DNA of 9,325 nucleotides from Stenotrophomonas maltophilia (lineage in GTDB: Bacteria; Pseudomonadota; Gammaproteobacteria; Xanthomonadales; Xanthomonadaceae): contig DEVL01000001.1 in the NCBI GenBank assembly GCA_002363385.1, positions 391,150 through 400,474 on the forward strand, given 5' to 3'. Made by a program: the position numbers and the translations under genes. Of the stretch, positions 1-7,202 are shown piece by piece; position 1 is the stretch's first letter; every line of letters starts with the position of its first letter. The notes under the pieces are model-generated. The model searched no databases and was not told the DNA's origin. It was given only the letters and a program-made list of their open reading frames with translations.

Positions 1-20
1 GGTCAGCCCCGGGGCTGACC
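1..20 (-). terminator. Perfect palindrome just downstream of the TSUP transporter gene
   Basis: Bases 1-20 form a perfect 20-nt palindrome (GGTCAGCC-CCGG-GGCTGACC) that folds as an 8-bp GC-rich stem with a 4-nt loop. It lies 7 bases beyond the stop codon of the minus-strand transporter gene, the usual place for an intrinsic terminator. Any U-tract would lie left of the window edge, so termination cannot be confirmed. A palindrome this perfect could also be a protein-binding site or one copy of a dispersed repeat. Confidence 0.4.
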
Positions 21-27
21 CGTCCTG

Positions 28-795
28 CTAACCGGCGAAGGTATCCCAGCCCATCCGGGCGATCAGCACCACCACCAGGCCGACGAACAGCTTGCGGATG
101 AAGGGCGTGCCGCCGCGCAGCGCCATCCGCGTACCGACCACCGAGCCGATGATGTTGGCCGCGGCCATCGGCAGCGCGAACAGCCACAGGATGTTGCCGG
201 TCGGCACGAAGAACGAGATCGCCGCCACGTTGGTCGCCAGGTTCACCACCTTGGAGGCGGCCGACGCACGCAGGAAGTCCAGCCCGAAGAAGCGCACGAA
301 CAGGAAGATCAGGAAGCTGCCGGTGCCGGGCCCAAAGAAGCCGTCGTAGAACCCGATCACGGCACCGATGGCCAATGCGGTCACCAGCTCCTTGCGGCCG
401 ATCTCGCGCGGGCGGTGCAGGGCACCGAAGTCCTTCTTCCACAGCGTGTAGCCAAGCATCGCCACCAGCAGCACCAGCACTAGTGGGCGTACCGCGTCCT
501 TGGGCAGCAGGCTGACCGCCGTGGCCCCGGCAAACGAGAACACAAATGCCGTGCCCGCCGCGAACAGCACCGGCCGCCACGGGAAGCGCACATTGCGCGC
601 ATAGCGGAACGCCGCCGCGGCGGTGCCGAACATCGAGCTGAACTTGTTGGTGCCGAACAGCATCGCCGGCGTGTGCTGCGGCAGGACGGTGAACAACCCG
701 GGCAGCTGCACCAGCCCGCCGCCGCCGACGGCGGCATCGACCAGGCCGGCGATGAAGGCGATCGCCACCAACCAGAACAGCTCAGGGGGAACCAT
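28..795 (-). CDS. yfcA: TSUP (TauE/SafE, YfcA-type) membrane transporter
   Basis: Predicted inner-membrane permease of the sulfite exporter TauE/SafE family, which moves organosulfonates, sulfite or other small sulfur or carbon anions; the substrate here is unknown. The 255-residue protein is close to the usual family length (E. coli YfcA, about 270). It shows both halves of the family's internal repeat: AGLVDAAVGGGGLVQLPGL at 17-34 and GFYDGFFGPGTGSF at 148-161, the latter very YfcA-like. It is strongly hydrophobic with about seven or eight membrane segments. The ATG at 793-795 is chosen because the hydrophobic family core begins right after it (MVPPELFW). The frame stays open to 1077, but that part is arginine-rich, non-hydrophobic and antisense to ychJ. 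A GTG at 802-804 is possible, and neither start has a clear ribosome-binding site. The gene is divergent from ychJ, 71 bp apart. Confidence 0.88.
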   Translation of the reverse strand: MVPPELFWLVAIAFIAGLVDAAVGGGGLVQLPGLFTVLPQHTPAMLFGTNKFSSMFGTAAAAFRYARNVRFPWRPVLFAAGTAFVFSFAGATAVSLLPKDAVRPLVLVLLVAMLGYTLWKKDFGALHRPREIGRKELVTALAIGAVIGFYDGFFGPGTGSFLIFLFVRFFGLDFLRASAASKVVNLATNVAAISFFVPTGNILWLFALPMAAANIIGSVVGTRMALRGGTPFIRKLFVGLVVVLIARMGWDTFAG

Positions 796-866
796 CTCAA
801 GCACGGCGGGGCATCGCAACGCAGGGCGCGCAAGCATACGCCCGGTCATCGCGCGACAATACCCCC

Positions 867-1262
867 ATGACCACCGTCTCTTCCGATCCCTGTCCCTGCG
901 GCCGCCCGCTGGCCTACGCCGCCTGCTGCGGCCTTTACCATGCCGGCACCCCCACGCCGGATGCCGAAGCGCTGATGCGCTCGCGCTACAGCGCTTACGT
1001 ACGGCATCTGGGCGACTACCTGCTGGCCAGCTGGCACCCGTCCACGCGCCCGGCCGAGCTCTCGCTGGCCGAAGCACCCGGCCAGCGCACCCAGTGGCTG
1101 GGGCTGACGATCCACGCCCACACCCGCTCAGATCCCGACCACGCCCAGGTCCGCTTCACCGCGCGCTACAAGGTCGGCGGCGGCAGTGCGGTGAAAATGC
1201 TGGAACACAGCCGCTTCGTCCGCGAAGACGGCCGCTGGTTCTATCTCGACGCGCTGCCCTGA
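867..1262 (+). CDS. ychJ: YchJ family protein (UPF0225) with N-terminal SEC-C motif
   Basis: A 131-residue cytoplasmic protein of unknown function. The N-terminus carries a SEC-C-type zinc motif, CPCG at 9-12 and CC at 20-21, giving cysteines 9, 11, 20 and 21. The rest matches the E. coli YchJ core as remembered: MRSRYSAYV, DYLLASWHPS, QWLGLTIHA, VRFTARYK and SRFVREDGRWFYLDA, an NTF2-like fold. E. coli YchJ ends with a second SEC-C motif that is absent here, so this is the shorter form. The ATG at 867 lies just upstream of the motif. A GACAAT at 855-860 would put transcription start about at the ATG, so a leaderless mRNA is possible, but no good -35 is visible. The last 22 bases overlap the 3' end of the convergent diguanylate cyclase gene. 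Confidence 0.85.
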   Translation: MTTVSSDPCPCGRPLAYAACCGLYHAGTPTPDAEALMRSRYSAYVRHLGDYLLASWHPSTRPAELSLAEAPGQRTQWLGLTIHAHTRSDPDHAQVRFTARYKVGGGSAVKMLEHSRFVREDGRWFYLDALP

Positions 1263-2548
1263 GCCAGCGCGGTCGCGCGCACCGGCACGGTGCCCTGCTG
1301 GCCAAGTGCACACACACAGTTGCGGCCGGCGTCCTTGGCCGCATACAGCGCCTGGTCGGCGGCCTTGATCACCGCTTGCGCGCTGTCGGCCACCCGGCTG
1401 TCGGCCACGCCGATGCTCACCGTCACCTGCACCACCGCACCGTTGCCACCACGCCCACGCTGCAGCTGCCCCACCGCATCGTCGCGGCTGCGCGCGGCGC
1501 GGTCGCGCAGATGCATACGCACCCCCTCGATCCTCGCGCGGACCTCTTCCACGGCCGCCACGCAGGCCGGGGCAGGGCGATCCAGGAACACCAGCGCGAA
1601 TTCCTCACCGCCATAGCGGAACGCGCGGCCACCCCCGCCCACCTCGGCCAGGCGCGCGGCCACCAGCTTGAGCACGTCATCGCCGGCATCGTGGCCGTGG
1701 GTATCGTTGAAGCGCTTGAAGTGATCCACATCGACCATCGCGATGGTGTAGGTGGTGCCCACGCGCTGCAGATACTCATTGAACGCGCGGCGCCCGGGCA
1801 GGCCGGTGAGTTCATCGCGGAAGGCCATGTGGAACGCCTCCTGCAGCATCGCCGAGACGATCAGCAGCAGTGCCATGCAGCTCACCGCCGGCAGCAGCGC
1901 CGGCGACACGAACACCCGCGGCAGCAGCCACCACAGGCAGAGCAGGGCGATCAGCAGGGCGGTATGCAGCGGGCGGGGGCGTCGCCAGGCCTGGACAGCC
2001 AAGGCCACCGTCGTAATGAGAAACAGCAGCGCCGGGAGTTGGGCCAGCGCATTCCAGTCGCTGGGCAGCCAGGCCAGGTGGCGATCGGACAGCAGCGCCT
2101 GCATGCCGTCGGGAACCTGCGTGGCCAACAACAGGAAGATACCCAGGGCCGTTCCGCTGACCACGCCTCGCAGCAACAGATCCTGGCGCAGCCGTCCGCG
2201 TTCAGGCCACAGCCCATGCAGCAGAAACAGCAGCGGCAGCCACCATGACACCGCGTGGAAGACCAGGGGCGTCTGTGCCGAAATCACCCCATCACGCAGG
2301 AATGTGCCGACCACACCATGCAGCAGGGCGAACGCCAGGGCGATGGCCAGCATCAGGCACAGCGCCCGGACGCGGTTGTAGATCAGCGCCAGGCCGACGC
2401 CCAGGCAGGCCAGCACCATCGGCAGCAGGCGATGCACCGGGCTGCCGGCTTCCGCCGCGGGGGTAGCCGCCCACAATCCCAGCGCGACCAGTACTGCAGG
2501 CAGCACGAACAGATAGTGACTGGGCTGGCGTAGCAGATGCGTCCGCAA
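1241..2548 (-). CDS. Membrane diguanylate cyclase (8 TM helices + GGDEF domain)
   Basis: Predicted to make the second messenger cyclic di-GMP from two GTP on the inner membrane. The 435-residue protein has about eight hydrophobic helices in the first 234 residues (roughly 12-28, 41-57, 62-84, 96-113, 127-144, 168-187, 195-213, 217-234), then a GGDEF domain from about 240. Domain marks are RDELTGLPGRRAF (244-256), the metal-site aspartate 273, guanine-contact positions N281 and D290, the signature RYGGEEF (311-317), and VTVSIGVA (375-382). The signature is intact, so activity is likely. The RxxD inhibitory site expected at 304-307 is four glycines here. About 30 charged residues are inserted before VTVSIG. 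The start is TTG at 2548; the frame upstream to a stop near 2645 has no ATG or GTG, and no clear ribosome-binding site is seen. The membrane sensor's ligand is unknown. Confidence 0.9.
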   Translation of the reverse strand: MRTHLLRQPSHYLFVLPAVLVALGLWAATPAAEAGSPVHRLLPMVLACLGVGLALIYNRVRALCLMLAIALAFALLHGVVGTFLRDGVISAQTPLVFHAVSWWLPLLFLLHGLWPERGRLRQDLLLRGVVSGTALGIFLLLATQVPDGMQALLSDRHLAWLPSDWNALAQLPALLFLITTVALAVQAWRRPRPLHTALLIALLCLWWLLPRVFVSPALLPAVSCMALLLIVSAMLQEAFHMAFRDELTGLPGRRAFNEYLQRVGTTYTIAMVDVDHFKRFNDTHGHDAGDDVLKLVAARLAEVGGGGRAFRYGGEEFALVFLDRPAPACVAAVEEVRARIEGVRMHLRDRAARSRDDAVGQLQRGRGGNGAVVQVTVSIGVADSRVADSAQAVIKAADQALYAAKDAGRNCVCALGQQGTVPVRATALAQGSASR

Positions 2549-2675
2549 GAGGGGGGTCCACGTGGTGGCCGGCGCGCCGTGGCTGCAGCGTGCAAACCGG
2601 ACTACACAGGCGATGGGTCTTCCCCGGTAGCGGCCTGGGCGTATTCAACTTGAGCAATGTCACCGAATCGATGCG

Positions 2676-2692
2676 GTGCCATGACGTGGCAC
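2676..2692. promoter_or_regulatory. Inverted repeat upstream of egtB
   Basis: GTGCCA and TGGCAC flank a 5-base centre (TGACG), a 17-bp inverted repeat 28 bases before the egtB start codon. It lies in the 172-bp gap between egtB and the divergent diguanylate cyclase gene. It could be an operator for either gene or a small 5'-UTR hairpin. No convincing sigma70 promoter was found in the gap on either strand, so its position relative to transcription start is unknown. A 6-bp repeat can occur by chance. Confidence 0.3.
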
Positions 2693-2720
2693 TCACCCCG
2701 GCTGGTCGATCCTCACCGCA

Positions 2721-4007
2721 ATGAATACCGCCGTCGCTGCCGCACTACCGCATACTGCCGCCCCGCCATCGCCGCTGGCCGTCCGCTACGCCACCGTGCG
2801 TGCGCGGACGCTCGCCTTGGCCGCCCCGCTCAGCGCGGAAGACGCCATGGTCCAGAGCATGCCCGACGCCAGTCCGGCGAAATGGCACCTGGCTCATACC
2901 ACCTGGTTCTTCGAGCGCTTCGTGCTGGCGACCCGCCCGGGCTACGCGCCGATCGACGCGGACTGGCACTACCTGTTCAACAGTTATTACCAGAGCATCG
3001 GTCCGGCCCATGCACGCCCGCAGCGCGGTCTGCTCTCGCGCCCGACGCTGGACGAGGTGCTGCACTTCCGCGCGGAGATCGATCAGCGTGTGCTGGCCGC
3101 ACTGCAGGCCGGCAACCTGAGCGAACAGGCGCAGCATCAACTGCTGCTTGGCCTGCACCATGAGCAGCAGCACCAGGAATTGCTGTTGACCGACATCAAG
3201 CACGCGTTCTGGTCCAATCCACTGCAACCGGCGTACCGCACCGATCTCCCGGCAAGCCCGGCGCGTGCGCTTCCGCTGCAGTGGCGCAGCAGCCCGGAGC
3301 AGATCGTGCAGATCGGCGCACCGGTCTGGCCCACCCAGCCGGCGTTTGCGTATGACAACGAATCGCCCGTCCACCGTGCGTTGGTGCCCGCACATGCGCT
3401 GGCCAACCGCCCGGTCAACAACGAGGAGTACCGTCAGTTCGTCCAGGCCGGCGGCTATCGCGAGCCACGCTGGTGGATGAGCGAGGGCTGGACGCTGTGC
3501 CAGGAACAGCAGTGGCAGCACCCGCTGTACTGGGATGACGCGCTGGAGCGCGAGTTCACGCTGGGCGGCTGGCGCGCGCTCGATCCGCACGCGCCGGTCT
3601 GCCACCTGAGCTATTTCGAAGCCGACGCCTACGCGCGTTGGCAGGACGCCCGCCTGCCCACGGAGTTCGAATGGGAGGCGGCGACGGTGGGTCGGCCGCT
3701 GCGGGGTCGGTTCGCCGATGCCGACCAGCTGCACCCCGGCGGCGCGGACGAGGCCGGCGATATCGTCCAGTTGTTCGGCGATGTGTGGGAATGGACCAGT
3801 AGCGCCTACGGGCCGTATCCGGGCTTCCGCACCTTCCCCGGCAACCTGGGTGAGTACAACGGCAAGTTCATGTGTGGGCAGTGGGTGCTGCGGGGCGGCA
3901 GCTGTGCCACCCCGGCCGATCATCTTCGTGCCAGCTACCGCAATTTCTTCGCACCGTCGGCCCGGTGGCAGTTTGCCGGGGTCCGCCTGGCCCGGGACGT
4001 CGCATGA
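2721..4007 (+). CDS. egtB: Ergothioneine biosynthesis sulfoxide synthase EgtB
   Basis: Non-heme iron enzyme that uses oxygen to join a thiol donor to the imidazole of hercynine, the sulfur-insertion step of ergothioneine synthesis. The 428-residue protein has the usual two parts. A DinB-like four-helix domain (about 20-165) holds the likely iron ligands: H59 in WHLAHTTWFFE, and H147 and H151 in the HX3HXE motif HEQQHQE. A C-terminal formylglycine-generating-enzyme-like domain (about 195-428) shows RLPTEFEWEAA (311-321), GDVWEWTSSAYGPYPGF (353-369) and LRGGSCATPADHLRASYRNFF (390-410, given in part). A FNSYYQ segment places a Tyr pair at 89-90, a mark recalled from cysteine-using EgtB. The ATG at 2721 has no strong ribosome-binding site but precedes the conserved region by a reasonable distance. 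The stop overlaps the egtD start by ATGA. EgtA, EgtC and EgtE are not present in the window. Confidence 0.95.
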   Translation: MNTAVAAALPHTAAPPSPLAVRYATVRARTLALAAPLSAEDAMVQSMPDASPAKWHLAHTTWFFERFVLATRPGYAPIDADWHYLFNSYYQSIGPAHARPQRGLLSRPTLDEVLHFRAEIDQRVLAALQAGNLSEQAQHQLLLGLHHEQQHQELLLTDIKHAFWSNPLQPAYRTDLPASPARALPLQWRSSPEQIVQIGAPVWPTQPAFAYDNESPVHRALVPAHALANRPVNNEEYRQFVQAGGYREPRWWMSEGWTLCQEQQWQHPLYWDDALEREFTLGGWRALDPHAPVCHLSYFEADAYARWQDARLPTEFEWEAATVGRPLRGRFADADQLHPGGADEAGDIVQLFGDVWEWTSSAYGPYPGFRTFPGNLGEYNGKFMCGQWVLRGGSCATPADHLRASYRNFFAPSARWQFAGVRLARDVA

Positions 4008-4978
4008 GCTCGGTCCGCGATGCGCTGGGTGCACTGACCGATCTGCAGCCGGATCGCGGCCAGATCACCGCCGAGATCCTGCACGGGCTTTCGGCTACGC
4101 CGCGGCAGCTGCCGTCCAAATACTTCTACGATGCGCAGGGTTCGGCCCTGTTCGAGCAGATCACCCGGCAGCCGGAGTACTACCCCACCCGCACCGAACT
4201 GCAGCTGTTGCAGGACTGTGCGCATGACATCGCCAAGGTGGTCGGCCCGCGCCTGCACGTGGTGGAACTGGGCAGTGGCAGCGGGCGCAAGACCGAACTG
4301 CTGCTGCATGCGCTGCGTGACCCGGTCGCCTACACCCCGATCGAAATCTCGCGCGCCGCGCTGCTGGACAGCATCACCCGGCTCGCACCGTCGCTGCCGG
4401 ACATCGAAATGCTGCCGGTCTGCGCTGACTTCACCCAGCCGGTGCAGCTGCCCATCCCGCAGCGCGAGCCGGCGCGCCACCTGGTCTTCTTCCCCGGCTC
4501 GACGCTGGGCAATTTCGCCCATGACGACGCCATCGCACTGCTGAAGGCGATGCGCCAGACCATGGGTCCGGATGGTATGGCCCTGATCGGGATCGATCTG
4601 CACAAGGACGCGGCGTTGATCGAAGCGGCGTACAACGACGCTGCCGGGGTCACCGCCGAGTTCACCCTCAATCTGCTGCGTCGGCTCAACCGCGACATCG
4701 GCAGCGATTTCGATCTGGACGGCTTCCGCCACCGTGCCCGCTACAGCGTGCCGCGGCTGCGCATCGAAACCGAGCTGGTCAGCCAGCGCGACCAGCGCGT
4801 GCAGGTGGATGGTCAGAGCTTCGATTTCGCCGAAGGCGAGGCGATGACCGTCGAGTACAGCCATAAATACACTGACGCGGTGTTCTCCCGTATGGCCGCC
4901 GATGCCGGCCTGCAGGTGACCGCGCATTGGAACGCGACGGATCCGGCCTTCGGCCTGCGCCTGCTGCAACCGGTCTGA
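4004..4978 (+). CDS. egtD: L-histidine N-alpha-methyltransferase EgtD
   Basis: Catalyses three SAM-dependent methylations of histidine to give hercynine (histidine betaine), the substrate of EgtB; cytoplasmic. The 324-residue length is normal for the family. The SAM-binding loop is VVELGSGSGRKTELL (86-100). Counterparts of substrate residues known from the mycobacterial enzyme are recognisable: Y60 in PEYYPTRTE, N170 in FFPGSTLGNF, Y210 in AAYNDAAG, and E284 and S286 in MTVEYSHKY. The N-terminal LPSKYFYDAQGSALFEQIT segment (36-54) is also typical. The ATG lies inside the egtB stop (ATGA), so translation is probably coupled and the two steps are co-expressed. Nothing appears truncated. Confidence 0.95.
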   Translation: MSSVRDALGALTDLQPDRGQITAEILHGLSATPRQLPSKYFYDAQGSALFEQITRQPEYYPTRTELQLLQDCAHDIAKVVGPRLHVVELGSGSGRKTELLLHALRDPVAYTPIEISRAALLDSITRLAPSLPDIEMLPVCADFTQPVQLPIPQREPARHLVFFPGSTLGNFAHDDAIALLKAMRQTMGPDGMALIGIDLHKDAALIEAAYNDAAGVTAEFTLNLLRRLNRDIGSDFDLDGFRHRARYSVPRLRIETELVSQRDQRVQVDGQSFDFAEGEAMTVEYSHKYTDAVFSRMAADAGLQVTAHWNATDPAFGLRLLQPV

Positions 4979-5002
4979 CCTGCGCGGCATTGCCGCTATG
5001 AT
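4975..5002 (+). promoter_or_regulatory. Possible sigma70 promoter for the transglycosylase-mutarotase gene
   Basis: CTGACC (4975-4980) and TATGAT (4997-5002) are separated by 16 bp, resembling -35 and -10 boxes; the -10 matches 5 of 6 consensus bases. Transcription would start near 5009, about 25 bases before the chosen ATG at 5034. The -35 box overlaps the end of egtD. This would let the downstream pair be transcribed apart from egtBD, though read-through across the 55-bp gap is also likely. Confidence 0.4.
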
Positions 5003-5019
5003 GCAGGTCCACTGGCTGC

Positions 5020-5024
5020 AAGGA
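5020..5024 (+). promoter_or_regulatory. Ribosome-binding site that fixes the start at 5034
   Basis: AAGGA lies 9 bases before the ATG at 5034-5036. It supports that start over the in-frame ATG codons at 4998 and 5001, which overlap the proposed -10 box and would put a polar stretch before the signal peptide. Confidence 0.65.
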
Positions 5025-5033
5025 TTCCTGCCA

Positions 5034-7202
5034 ATGCGATGGTCGCCCCTGTTGTTGGCCGGGCTGTGTCTCGGCGCACCGTTGATCGCGGTTGCCGCGC
5101 CGGACGCATTCTCCACGTGCCTGGTCACCCTCAAGGCCCAGGCCGGCAAGCAGGGCATCACGGCCGAGCGCTTCGACGCACTTACCGCCGGGCTGACCCC
5201 CGATCCCAGCGTGCTGCCGCTGCTCGATGCGCAGCCGGAGTTCACCACCCCGTTGTGGGATTACCTGGCCGCATTGGTGGATACCCAGCGCGTGGCGGAT
5301 GGGCGCGCCCGCCTGGTCGAGCACCGTGATCTGCTGTCCCGGGTATCGTCGGAGTACGGCGTGGACCCGGCCACGATCGTCGCGGTCTGGGGCGTGGAGA
5401 GTGATTACGGCCGTGTGTTCGGCAAGCGCCCGCTGTTGCAGTCGCTGGCCACGCTGTCCTGCGAGGGCCGCCGACAGCCGTTCTTCCGCGGCGAGCTGCT
5501 GGCGCTGCTCAAGCTGATCGACGCTGGCGACCTGCGTGCCGAAGGCCTGACCGGCTCGTGGGCCGGCGCCTTCGGCCACACCCAGTTCATGCCCTCCACC
5601 TATGCGCGTATCGCGGTGGATGGTGACGGTGATGGTCGTCGCGATCTGGTCGCCTCGATTCCCGATGCGCTGGCCTCCACCGCCAACTACCTCAAGAAGG
5701 CGGGCTGGCGGACCGGGCAGCCATGGGGCATCGAAGTGAAGATTCCGGCTGGCTTCAACGCCAGCGTGGCCGGGCGTACCCAGCGCAAGCCACTGGCCGA
5801 CTGGCGCGCGCTGGGCATCGTCCCGGTGGCCGGTGGTGCTCTGGCGCCCGCCGGGCTCCCGGCCGACAGCAACGCCGCGCTGCTGCTGCCCACCGGGACC
5901 AAGGGCCCGGCCTGGCTGGTGTTCCGCAACTACGATGCGATCTACGCCTACAACGCCGCCGAGAGTTACGCGCTGGCGATCGCAACACTGGCCGATCGCC
6001 TGCGTGGTGGAACCGGCATCGCCGCCGCCTGGCCAACCGATGATCCCGGCATCGGCCGCACCGAACGCCGTGAGCTGCAGACCCTGCTGCTGGCCCGTGG
6101 TCACGATATCGGTACGGCCGACGGCATGATCGGCAACGCCACCCGCCGCGCCATCCAGGCCGAGCAGCAGCGCCTGGGCTGGACCCCCGCCGATGGCCGC
6201 GCCGGCCAGCGCATCCTCACCGCCCTGCGCGGTGCTCCTCCTTCTTCAACGCCGACCATGCCCGCATCCACCGTGTTCACCCTGCCGCCCAACCACGCCC
6301 AGTACGTCCAGTCCCCGGCCGCGCCGCGCGCTGCCCTGCCCAACGTGCCTGGCCTGAGCCTGGCCGACATCCAGGGCTTCCCGGCGTGGACGGTCCAGAC
6401 CCCGTTCGCCACCGCCGCGATCAGCGTGTTCGGTGGCCAGCTGCTGTCCTACGTGCCCAAGGGCGGGCAGGACGTGATGTGGCTCTCGCCGAGCGCCCAG
6501 CCGCTGCCGACCCCGATCCGCGGGGGCAGCCCCGTGTGCTGGCCGTACTTCGGCCGCCAGGGGCAGGGCAATGACGTGCCCTCGCATGGCTTCGTCCGCA
6601 ACGTGCCGTGGACCTTGCAGCAGGCCCGTCGCGAGGCCGATGGCACCATGGTGCTGACCCTGGCGCCGCCCGTGCTGGAGAACCTGGACCTGCGCCTGCG
6701 CATGGAGCTGCGGATCGGCCGCACCCTGGAGCAGCGCCTGATCACCGACAACACCGGCCGCCAGCCGATTGCCTTCACCCAGGCGCTGCACAACTACTTC
6801 CAGGTCAGCGATGCGATGCAGGTCAGCGTGGAGGGCCTGGACGGCCTGTCCTATCTGGACAAGTTCGAGAACTACGCGACCCCGCGCCAGCAGCAGGGCG
6901 ATTGGAGCCTGCGCGACCCGCGCGATCCCGGCCGCAGCGACCGCATCTATACGCAGGCCGGCGGCCGCTACGTGCTCAAGGACCCTGGCCTGAAGCGCCG
7001 CATCGAGATCACCACCACCGGCAGCCGCTCGCTGGTCGCCTGGAACCCGGGTGAGGCCGGCGCCAGCAAGATGGCCGATGTTGGGGCCGGCTGGCGCAAC
7101 TATGTGTGCCTGGAAGCGGCCAACGCCGGTCCGGATGTGGTGACGCTGGCGCCGGGCGCGCAGCACGTGCTGCAGCAGACGCTGGCGGTCCGCCCGCTAT
7201 GA
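5034..7202 (+). CDS. Secreted MltB-type lytic transglycosylase fused to a YeaD-like hexose-6-phosphate mutarotase domain
   Basis: A 722-residue protein with four parts. (1) A Sec signal peptide at 1-22, probably cut at AVA-APDAF or AVAA-PDAF; there is no proper lipobox, so it is likely soluble periplasmic. (2) An MltB-family transglycosylase domain (about 25-325) that would cleave MurNAc-GlcNAc bonds to 1,6-anhydro products. It has GVESDYG (120-126, predicted catalytic E122), GSWAGAFGHTQFMPSTY (174-190), DGDGDGRRD and DALASTANYLKKAGW. (3) A PG_binding_1-like domain (about 344-399), then a Pro/Ala-rich linker to about 440. (4) A nearly full-length mutarotase-like domain (about 442-720). It has IRGGSPVCWPYFG (495-507), SHGFVRNVPW (517-526), ALHNYF (584-589, likely catalytic H586), SLVAWNPGEA (666-675) and YVCLE (690-694, likely catalytic E694). 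Parts 1-3 are a common combination; part 4 is normally a separate cytoplasmic enzyme. The frame is open throughout. The stop overlaps the next gene by ATGA. Confidence 0.88.
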   Translation: MRWSPLLLAGLCLGAPLIAVAAPDAFSTCLVTLKAQAGKQGITAERFDALTAGLTPDPSVLPLLDAQPEFTTPLWDYLAALVDTQRVADGRARLVEHRDLLSRVSSEYGVDPATIVAVWGVESDYGRVFGKRPLLQSLATLSCEGRRQPFFRGELLALLKLIDAGDLRAEGLTGSWAGAFGHTQFMPSTYARIAVDGDGDGRRDLVASIPDALASTANYLKKAGWRTGQPWGIEVKIPAGFNASVAGRTQRKPLADWRALGIVPVAGGALAPAGLPADSNAALLLPTGTKGPAWLVFRNYDAIYAYNAAESYALAIATLADRLRGGTGIAAAWPTDDPGIGRTERRELQTLLLARGHDIGTADGMIGNATRRAIQAEQQRLGWTPADGRAGQRILTALRGAPPSSTPTMPASTVFTLPPNHAQYVQSPAAPRAALPNVPGLSLADIQGFPAWTVQTPFATAAISVFGGQLLSYVPKGGQDVMWLSPSAQPLPTPIRGGSPVCWPYFGRQGQGNDVPSHGFVRNVPWTLQQARREADGTMVLTLAPPVLENLDLRLRMELRIGRTLEQRLITDNTGRQPIAFTQALHNYFQVSDAMQVSVEGLDGLSYLDKFENYATPRQQQGDWSLRDPRDPGRSDRIYTQAGGRYVLKDPGLKRRIEITTTGSRSLVAWNPGEAGASKMADVGAGWRNYVCLEAANAGPDVVTLAPGAQHVLQQTLAVRPL

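Noticed and set aside
796..1077. N-terminal extension of the transporter frame
   Set aside because: Arg-rich, non-hydrophobic and antisense to the well-supported ychJ start; the family core begins at 795.
623..2248. Open plus-strand frame of 541 codons
   Set aside because: Antisense to the transporter and cyclase genes and overlapping ychJ; the product is rich in Arg, Gln, His and Pro with no domain, typical of a GC-rich shadow frame.
2687..2706. Sigma54-like promoter (TGGCAC) before egtB
   Set aside because: The matching TTGCA half at the correct spacing is absent, and the TGGCAC is one arm of the inverted repeat.
2745..4034. Open minus-strand frame of 429 codons
   Set aside because: Fully antisense to egtB, whose motifs are clear; the product has no recognisable family and biased composition.
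4998..5033. Earlier in-frame ATG codons for the transglycosylase
   Set aside because: No ribosome-binding site; they overlap the -10-like box and would precede a clean signal peptide that starts at 5034 with AAGGA upstream.
5034..5099. Lipoprotein signal for the fusion protein
   Set aside because: The only Cys in the signal region follows AGL, which does not fit a lipobox; an Ala-type signal peptidase I site fits better.
3935..6104. Two overlapping long minus-strand frames (3935-5248 and 4779-6104)
   Set aside because: Antisense to egtD and the transglycosylase; Gln/Arg/Gly-rich shadow products.
6246..7166. Open minus-strand frame of 306 codons
   Set aside because: Antisense to the mutarotase domain, with no domain features.
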